From the NCBI GenBank assembly GCA_024405335.1, contig JAKSOX010000042.1:1-12073 (forward strand): DNA of 12,073 nucleotides, written 5' to 3'. Under the pieces are notes generated by a model that saw only the letters and a list, made by a program, of their open reading frames with translations, did no database searches and was not told the DNA's origin. Each line of letters opens with the position of its first letter. Within the stretch, counting starts at the first letter, position 1. The DNA is from Kiritimatiellia bacterium (GTDB taxonomy: Bacteria > Verrucomicrobiota > Kiritimatiellia > RFP12 > UBA1067). A program made the translations under genes and the position numbers. Shown here in pieces: positions 6,758-12,073 of this stretch.

Positions 6758-9451
6758 GTGAATACGCCGCTTGAACGACTCGTTTGGGGGACGGACGCGA
6801 GTTTCTACCGGCTCGTCCCCGAAGAAGTGCTGGCGCCCGCCGACGAGGCGGGCGTCGCGCGCATTCTCGAACGCGCCCGGCGCGAAGGCAAAAAGGTCAC
6901 CTTCCGCGCGGCCGGCACGTCGCTTTCGGGGCAGGCCTCCACCGATTCGCTGCTCGTGGTCTGCGGGAAGAAGTGGGAGCGCTTCGAAGTGCTCGACGGC
7001 GGGCGGCTCATCCGCGTCCAGCCCGGCCTCACCGGCGGCCGCGTGAACGAAATCCTCAAGCCCTACGGCCGCAAGTTCACGCCGGATCCCGCCTCCATCG
7101 CGAGCGCGATGGTGGGCGGCATCGTGGCGAACAACGCCTCCGGCATGTGCTGCGGCACGCACGCCAACGCCGAGCGCATGATCCGCTCCGCGCGGCTCGT
7201 GCTGGCGGACGGCACGATTCTGGACACGGGCGACGCGGCGTCGCGCGCGGCGTTCGCGCAAAGCCATCCGCAATTTCTCGCCCGGCTCGCGGAACTGCGC
7301 GACCGCGTCCGGAACGACCCGGAACTCAAGGCGCTGATCCTGCGCAAATACCGGCTCAAGAACGTCACGGGCATCACGATTCTGCCGTTGGCGGAATTCG
7401 AGGACCTTTTCGAGATCGTCACGCGGCTCGTGCCCGGCAGCGAAGGCACGCTCGCGTTCCTCGCCGAGGCCACGTTCGAAACGGGCGAGATCGAAGCGCT
7501 CGAGCGCAGCGAACTGCGGCTCTACCCCACCGCGCGCGCCGCGTGCGAAGCCGTCGCGGAACTCGCGCGCGATCCGCGCGTCGTGGCGGCGGAGTTCTTC
7601 GACCGCGCCGCGATGCGCGCGGTGGAAAAGGATTTCCCCGAACTCGCCGCCCAGCCCGACGACGCCGGCGCGCTGCTGGTGAAAATCCGCGGCGAAGCCG
7701 AAACGGATCCCGCGCGGGCGGCGAAATGGTGGGCCATCCGCAGCGGCATCTTCCCCGCCGTGGGCGCGACGCGCGAGGTGGGGACGACGTGTCTGATCGA
7801 GGACGTCGCCGTGCCCGTGGAACGGCTCGCCGATTTCACGGACGACCTGAAGCGGCTTTTCGCCGAGCACCGCTACCCCGACGCCGTCATCTACGGCCAC
7901 GCGCTCGCCGGCAATTGGCATTTCATCCTGAACCAGCGCTTCGACACGCCCGCCGCCGTGAAGCAGTACGCGGACATGATGCGCGCGGTGGTGGACCTCG
8001 TGACGGAGAAATACGGCGGATCGCTCAAGGCCGAGCACGGCACGGGCCGCAACATGGCGCCGTTCGTCCGCAAGGAGTGGGGCGACAAGGCGTACCGCCT
8101 GATGTGCGACGTGAAGGCGCTGTTCGATCCGGAAGGGATCCTCGCGCCGGGCGTGGTGTTCAACGAAGACCCCGCGTCGTTCGTGGAGCATCTCAAGCCG
8201 CTGCCCAAGGTGCATCCGCTCGTGGACCGCTGCATCGAATGCGGTTTCTGCGAGGTCAACTGCGTCGCCTGCGGGTTTTCGCTTTCGTCGCGCCAGCGCA
8301 TCGTGGCGCAGCGCGAAATCGCGCGCCTGAACGCGCTGGCCGCGCAGGGCGACGCGGCGGCGAAACGCCGGGCGGCCGCGCTGGAAAAGGATTTCCGCCG
8401 GCTGGGCCGCGACTTGTGCGCGGGCGACGGCCTGTGCGCCACGAGCTGCCCCGTGAAGATCAACGCGGGCGAATTCGTGCACGCGATCCGCGAGCGCGAA
8501 CAGTCCGTCCTGAACCGGCGTTTCGGCGCGTTCGCCGCCGCGCATTTCGCGTCCGTCGCGGCGGGCGTCAAGTCGTTCCTGTACGCGGCGGCGATCGGCC
8601 ACCGCGTGCTCGGCACCGGGTTGATGGCGGCCGTCTGCCGCGGACTGCACCGCTTTCTCGGCGTGCCGCTCTGGACGCCCGCCATGCCCGAACCCCGCGC
8701 CGGAGGACTTCCCGCGCCGCGGAAAGATCCGTCCGCGCGGCGGCGCGTGGTGTACTATCCGAGCTGCATCAACCAGCGCATGGGCAAGGCGCGCGGCGAC
8801 GCGGGCAAGACGCTCGTGGACGACGTGGCGGAGGTGCTGGCGAAGGCGGGCTACGAAGTGGTCTACCCCGAGAACCTGTCCGAACTGTGCTGCGGACTCA
8901 TGTGGGAATCGAAGGGCATGCCCGACGTGGCGGACCGGAAAACGGCCGAACTCGAGGCGGCGTTGCGCAAGGCGAGCGAAGACGGCAAGTGGCCGATCGT
9001 GTGCGACCAGAGCCCGTGTCTGCTGCGCCTGCGCACGAAGATCAAGGGCCTCGCGCTGTACGAGCCGGCCGAATTCATCGCGTCGTTCGTGCTGGACAAG
9101 CTCGCGATCCGCCCCGTGGACGCCTGCGTGGCGCTGCACGTCACGTGCTCGACGCGCAAGATGGGGCTCGCGGACGCGCTCGTGAAAGTGGCCCGCGCGT
9201 GTGCGCGCGACGTGGTGCTGCCCGAGGGCGTCGGGTGCTGCGCGTTCGCGGGCGACAAGGGCTTCACGGAGCCGGAACTGAACGCCTGGGCGCTGCGGAA
9301 ACTGCGCTCGGCGATCGAGGCGTCCGGCGCGACGCGCGGCTACAGCAATTCGCGCACGTGCGAAATCGGGCTCACCACGCACGGCGGCATTCCGTACAAG
9401 GGCATCGCCGCGCTCGTGAACGAGGCGTCGGAAAACGGGTCGTGCGCTTAG
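6758..9451 (+). CDS. FAD- and Fe-S-containing oxidoreductase of the D-lactate / D-2-hydroxyacid dehydrogenase type
   Basis: 897 residues, probably oxidising a D-2-hydroxyacid and passing electrons through FAD and iron-sulfur clusters. An N-terminal VAO-type FAD domain (about 15-210) carries GTSLSGQ from 53 and DPASIASAMVGGIVANNASG from 110. A FAD-oxidase C domain (about 210-465) carries YGHALAGNWH (His381, His388) and EHG (426-428), the usual metal and substrate site. A ferredoxin-like part follows, with Cys492-x2-Cys495-x2-Cys498-x3-Cys502 and Cys554-x5-Cys560-x3-Cys564-Pro. The C-terminal CCG domain has Cys670, Cys711-Cys712-Gly, Cys749, Cys754, Cys797 and Cys827-Cys828. The second CCG motif reads CCA. 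The arrangement is that of YdiJ-like and D-lactate dehydrogenase-like proteins; the substrate is not decided by sequence. GTG 6758 is chosen because it gives a short N-terminus before the conserved GTDASFYR; it has no clear ribosome site. GTG 6728 is an alternative overlapping nagA. Confidence 0.92.
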   Translation: MNTPLERLVWGTDASFYRLVPEEVLAPADEAGVARILERARREGKKVTFRAAGTSLSGQASTDSLLVVCGKKWERFEVLDGGRLIRVQPGLTGGRVNEILKPYGRKFTPDPASIASAMVGGIVANNASGMCCGTHANAERMIRSARLVLADGTILDTGDAASRAAFAQSHPQFLARLAELRDRVRNDPELKALILRKYRLKNVTGITILPLAEFEDLFEIVTRLVPGSEGTLAFLAEATFETGEIEALERSELRLYPTARAACEAVAELARDPRVVAAEFFDRAAMRAVEKDFPELAAQPDDAGALLVKIRGEAETDPARAAKWWAIRSGIFPAVGATREVGTTCLIEDVAVPVERLADFTDDLKRLFAEHRYPDAVIYGHALAGNWHFILNQRFDTPAAVKQYADMMRAVVDLVTEKYGGSLKAEHGTGRNMAPFVRKEWGDKAYRLMCDVKALFDPEGILAPGVVFNEDPASFVEHLKPLPKVHPLVDRCIECGFCEVNCVACGFSLSSRQRIVAQREIARLNALAAQGDAAAKRRAAALEKDFRRLGRDLCAGDGLCATSCPVKINAGEFVHAIREREQSVLNRRFGAFAAAHFASVAAGVKSFLYAAAIGHRVLGTGLMAAVCRGLHRFLGVPLWTPAMPEPRAGGLPAPRKDPSARRRVVYYPSCINQRMGKARGDAGKTLVDDVAEVLAKAGYEVVYPENLSELCCGLMWESKGMPDVADRKTAELEAALRKASEDGKWPIVCDQSPCLLRLRTKIKGLALYEPAEFIASFVLDKLAIRPVDACVALHVTCSTRKMGLADALVKVARACARDVVLPEGVGCCAFAGDKGFTEPELNAWALRKLRSAIEASGATRGYSNSRTCEIGLTTHGGIPYKGIAALVNEASENGSCA

Positions 9452-9477
9452 GGCCGCCCGCCGCCGTCCTCTCTCTC

Positions 9478-9496
9478 GCGCGGATTCCAGCCGCGC
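9478..9496 (+). terminator. Weak GC hairpin after the FAD/Fe-S gene, possible terminator
   Basis: GCGCGG (9478-9483) and CCGCGC (9491-9496) form a perfect 6-base stem with a 7-base loop, 27 bases after the stop codon. No run of T follows, so it is at best a weak intrinsic terminator or an RNA-stabilising stem. The rest of the 123-base gap before mutS holds only the mutS promoter. Confidence 0.25.
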
Positions 9497-9556
9497 CGCC
9501 AATTCAACCCATTTGACCATTTAATACCATCCGACGTCGCGCGTGGAGCGCAAACT

Positions 9557-9570
9557 GTGGTATAATTCCC
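9557..9570 (+). promoter_or_regulatory. Extended -10 promoter of mutS (GTGGTATAATTCCC), abutting the start codon
   Basis: TGGTATAAT at 9558-9566 is a consensus extended -10 element, identical over 14 bases to the one before nagA. Only 8 bases separate TATAAT from the mutS ATG at 9575. Transcription should therefore begin at or within a few bases of the start codon. No good -35 hexamer is seen at the normal distance. Confidence 0.65.
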
Positions 9571-9574
9571 CGCA

Positions 9575-12004
9575 ATGTCTGAAGAGCTCACACCCATGCA
9601 ACGGCAATACCGCGCGATCAAGCGCGAACTGCCGCCCGGTTCGATTCTGATGTTCCGCCTCGGCGACTTCTACGAGATGTTCGGCGAGGACGCGATCGTC
9701 GCTTCGCCAATTCTCGGCGCCACGCTCACGCAGCGCGCCGGCCAGCCCCTGTGCGGCGTGCCGTACCACGCGCTCGACGCATATCTCGCGAAGCTCATCC
9801 GCGCCGGAAAGACGGCGGCGATCTGCGACCAGATGGAAGACCCGCGCCTCGTCAAGAAGGGCCAGATCGTGCGCCGCGAAGTGACGCGCATCGTCACTCC
9901 GGGCACGATCACCGAAGACGGTCTGCTGGACGAAAACGCCAACAACTACCTCGCCGCCGCCAGCGGCAACGGTCTCGCGATGATGGACCTTTCCACGGGC
10001 GAATTCTGGGTGGAGGCGTTCGCGGACGAGGAGAAGCTCGCCGAAGGTCTCGCGCGCTACCGTCCCGCGGAAATCCTGAAGCCGGACGAATCGAACGCCT
10101 GGACGTTTTCGCTCGACGCCGCCCGCGAAGAGCTGCTGCGCCATTTCAACGTCACGGCCCTGGACGGGTTCGGGCTGGAGGGAAAGAGCGAGCTCGTGTG
10201 CGCGGCCGGCGGTTTGCTCCACTACGTGCACGTGACGCTGCGCCACAACGTGGAGCACGTGCGCTCCGTCCGCCTGCGCGAATCGTCCGATTTCCTCGCG
10301 CTGGGTCCGGACGTGATCCGGCATCTCGCGCTGCTGCCGGGCGACGGCGTCTCGCGGGACGCGTCGCTCGCGGGCGTGCTGGACGCCACGAAAACGCCGA
10401 TGGGCGCCCGTCGGCTCGCCGCCTGGATCCGCCAGCCGCTGCGCCGTCCGGTCGAAGTGAACGCGCGGCTGGACGCCGTGGAGACGTTCGTGGAGAACCG
10501 TCTCGCGCTCTCGCGCCTGCAGGGGTTGCTGGGCGGGGTGCGCGATCTGGAGCGGCTCGTGGCCAGGGTCGATTCCGGGCGCGCCAACGCGCGCGACGTG
10601 AAGGCGCTCGCGGAAAGTCTCCGTCCCGTGCCGGAAATCCGCGGCGCGCTCGCCGACGCGAACGGCGGCGTCGCCGTGCTGGACGGGGTGCTCGCGCGGC
10701 TGAGCCCCGAGGCGGAAGTGGTGGAGCTCGTCGACCGCGCAATCGCCGCGGAGCCGAACGTGCTGCTCACCGAGGGCAACCTGATCGCGCCCGGCTACAA
10801 CGCGGAACTGGACGAACTGCGCACGATCGCGAGCGAAGGCCACAAGTGGATCGCCGAATACCAGGCGCGGGAATCGGCGCGCACCGGCATCAAAACGCTG
10901 CGCGTGCGGCGCAACGGCGTGTTCGGCTTCTGCATCGAAATCTCCAAGGCCGCGGCCGTTTCCGCGCCGCCCGAATACGAACGCCGCCAGACGCTCGCCA
11001 ACGCCGAACGCTTCACCACTCCGGAACTCAAGGAGTACGAGCGGAAGGTGGTGGGCGCGCAGGAAAAGAGCTTCGCGCTCGAACAGGAACTGTTCAAGGG
11101 CGTGGTGGCGCAAATCGCCGCCCGCACGGCGGCGATCCAGACCACCGCCGCCGCCACGGGCGATCTGGACGCGATTTTGTCGTTCGCCGACCGCGCGCTC
11201 GCGGCCGGCTACGCGCGCCCCGAAGTGGACGATTCCGACGTCCTCGAAATCGACGACGGCCGCCATCCCATCATCGAGCAGCTGCCCGACGCGGAGCCGT
11301 TCGTGCCGAACGCCGCGCGGCTGAACGGCACGACCGACCAGCTGCTGCTCATCACCGGGCCGAACATGGCCGGCAAGTCCACGTACATCCGCCAGGTGGC
11401 GACGCTCGCGGTGATGGCGCAGGCGGGCAGTTTCGTGCCCGCGTCGCGCATGCGCCTCGGCGCGCTGGACCGCGTGTTCACGCGCATCGGCGCGGGCGAC
11501 GACCTGTCGCGCGGGCGCTCCACGTTCCTCGTGGAAATGCAGGAGTGCGCGAATATCCTGAACAACGCGACGCCGAAGTCGCTCATCGTGCTGGACGAAA
11601 TCGGGCGCGGCACGTCCACGTTCGACGGCATCTCCATCGCGTGGGCCGTGGCCGAATACCTGCACGAAAATCCGAAGGTGAAGGCGAAGACGCTTTTCGC
11701 CACGCACTACCACGAACTCGCCGATCTGGCGGACAAATTTCCAGGCGTGAAGAACTGGACCGTGCGCGTGAAGCAGGAAGGCGGCCGGCTCGTGTTCCTC
11801 CGCCGCGTGGCGCCCGGCGTCGCCGAAAAGAGTTTCGGCATCCACGTGGCCGCGATGGCGGGATTGCCGCCCGCCGTGGTGGCGCGCGCGGACCAGATTC
11901 TCAAGAACCTGGAGGCGAACGACCTCGACGTGAACGCGCCGAAGCTCGTCAAGAAGCCGCGGAAGAAACTTTCCGACATTCCGGGGCAGATGACGTTGTT
12001 TTAG
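9575..12004 (+). CDS. mutS: DNA mismatch repair protein MutS
   Basis: 809 residues. Recognises mismatches and small loops in newly copied DNA and uses ATP to recruit MutL. The N-terminal mismatch-binding domain has GDFYEMF, with Phe32 and Glu34 as the mismatch-contacting pair. The connector and lever/clamp domains follow to about 540. The ATPase domain has Walker A GPNMAGKS (595-602), the STFLVEM signature region, Walker B LIVLDE (Asp674, Glu675), GRGTSTFDG, and the THYHEL histidine loop. The protein ends in QMTLF (805-809), matching the sliding-clamp binding pentapeptide. The extra C-terminal tetramer-forming segment of E. coli MutS (853 residues) is absent. ATG 9575 is chosen because the following residues match the family start (LTPMQRQY). 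There is no ribosome binding site, and the promoter abuts the ATG. mutL is not in the window. Confidence 0.98.
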   Translation: MSEELTPMQRQYRAIKRELPPGSILMFRLGDFYEMFGEDAIVASPILGATLTQRAGQPLCGVPYHALDAYLAKLIRAGKTAAICDQMEDPRLVKKGQIVRREVTRIVTPGTITEDGLLDENANNYLAAASGNGLAMMDLSTGEFWVEAFADEEKLAEGLARYRPAEILKPDESNAWTFSLDAAREELLRHFNVTALDGFGLEGKSELVCAAGGLLHYVHVTLRHNVEHVRSVRLRESSDFLALGPDVIRHLALLPGDGVSRDASLAGVLDATKTPMGARRLAAWIRQPLRRPVEVNARLDAVETFVENRLALSRLQGLLGGVRDLERLVARVDSGRANARDVKALAESLRPVPEIRGALADANGGVAVLDGVLARLSPEAEVVELVDRAIAAEPNVLLTEGNLIAPGYNAELDELRTIASEGHKWIAEYQARESARTGIKTLRVRRNGVFGFCIEISKAAAVSAPPEYERRQTLANAERFTTPELKEYERKVVGAQEKSFALEQELFKGVVAQIAARTAAIQTTAAATGDLDAILSFADRALAAGYARPEVDDSDVLEIDDGRHPIIEQLPDAEPFVPNAARLNGTTDQLLLITGPNMAGKSTYIRQVATLAVMAQAGSFVPASRMRLGALDRVFTRIGAGDDLSRGRSTFLVEMQECANILNNATPKSLIVLDEIGRGTSTFDGISIAWAVAEYLHENPKVKAKTLFATHYHELADLADKFPGVKNWTVRVKQEGGRLVFLRRVAPGVAEKSFGIHVAAMAGLPPAVVARADQILKNLEANDLDVNAPKLVKKPRKKLSDIPGQMTLF

Positions 12005-12022
12005 ATTCGGGATCGAATACGG

Positions 12023-12030
12023 AAAGGAAG
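12023..12030 (+). promoter_or_regulatory. Ribosome binding site AAAGGAAG of the gene running off the right end
   Basis: AAAGGAAG lies 6 bases before GTG 12037. It supports a real start there although only 12 codons are visible. Confidence 0.5.
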
Positions 12031-12036
12031 AAGCAC

Positions 12037-12073
12037 GTGAAAATTGCGGGAATGATGGCGGTTGGGTTGGCGG
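12037..12073 (+). CDS. Start of a probably exported or membrane protein (partial, cut by window end)
   Basis: Twelve codons from GTG 12037 read MKIAGMMAVGLA. One lysine directly after the start, then a hydrophobic Ala/Gly/Met/Val/Leu run, is the shape of a Sec signal peptide or a first membrane segment. A good ribosome site precedes it, and it begins 32 bases after the mutS stop with no strong terminator between, so it may be co-transcribed with mutS. The function cannot be told from what is visible. ATG codons further in (in-frame Met residues 6 and 7) are possible but less well placed starts. Confidence 0.5.
   Translation, partial: MKIAGMMAVGLA

Noticed and set aside
9513..9518. TTGACC as a -35 for mutS
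   Set aside because: It is 42 bases from the TATAAT at 9561, far outside the usual 16-18 base gap, and no -10 lies at the proper distance from it.
6089..9520. 1143-codon minus-strand open frame
   Set aside because: Shadow of nagA and the FAD/Fe-S gene, with low-complexity content and no ribosome site or domain.
9521..11845. 774-codon minus-strand open frame opposite mutS
   Set aside because: Shadow of mutS; Arg/His/Val-rich without recognisable domains.
12005..12018. ATTCG-GGAT-CGAAT hairpin just after the mutS stop
   Set aside because: The stem is only 5 bases and AT-containing, with no T-run afterwards, so it is too weak to call a terminator.
1..12073. Defence island, prophage, CRISPR array or transposon
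   Set aside because: All large open frames are accounted for by metabolic, RNA-modification and repair genes. No spaced repeats, terminal inverted repeats, integrase or transposase motifs were seen.

Overview
The window is GC-rich bacterial chromosome, densely coded and almost entirely on the + strand. It carries six complete genes and two gene ends cut by the window borders. No RNA gene, insertion sequence, CRISPR array or phage gene was seen. High GC at third codon positions, an acetylxylan-esterase fusion protein, a FAD/Fe-S lactate-dehydrogenase-type protein and a Lys/Ala-rich H1-like start all fit a carbohydrate-degrading anaerobe. My best guess is the Verrucomicrobiota/Kiritimatiellota/Lentisphaerota group, but this rests on general resemblance and not on a marker gene.

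Layout: (1) 1-280: the start of a minus-strand Lys/Ala-rich protein with a near-perfect sigma70-type promoter, divergent from the first + strand gene, which has its own weaker promoter. (2) 281-5537: a tight three-gene unit. It holds a 945-residue two-enzyme protein (TIM-barrel glycosidase-like N-half, AXE1-type esterase C-half), a PP-loop tRNA-thiolation-type protein overlapping it by 4 bases (ATGA), and threonine synthase (thrC) 14 bases later. (3) 5548-9451: an extended -10 promoter, then nagA (GlcNAc-6-phosphate deacetylase), then a 897-residue FAD plus Fe-S oxidoreductase 20 bases downstream. (4) 9557-12004: the same 14-base promoter motif directly abutting mutS, which looks leaderless. 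(5) 12037-end: the first codons of a probably exported protein.

The most thought-provoking points are these. The pairing of nagA with a D-lactate-dehydrogenase-like enzyme could consume both products of MurNAc-6-phosphate cleavage. An identical GTGGTATAATTCCC motif serves as promoter for two unlinked genes. The mutS transcript probably has no leader. A polysaccharide esterase/glycosidase-like fusion shares an operon with housekeeping genes. I found no clearly new multi-gene defence or mobile system here.
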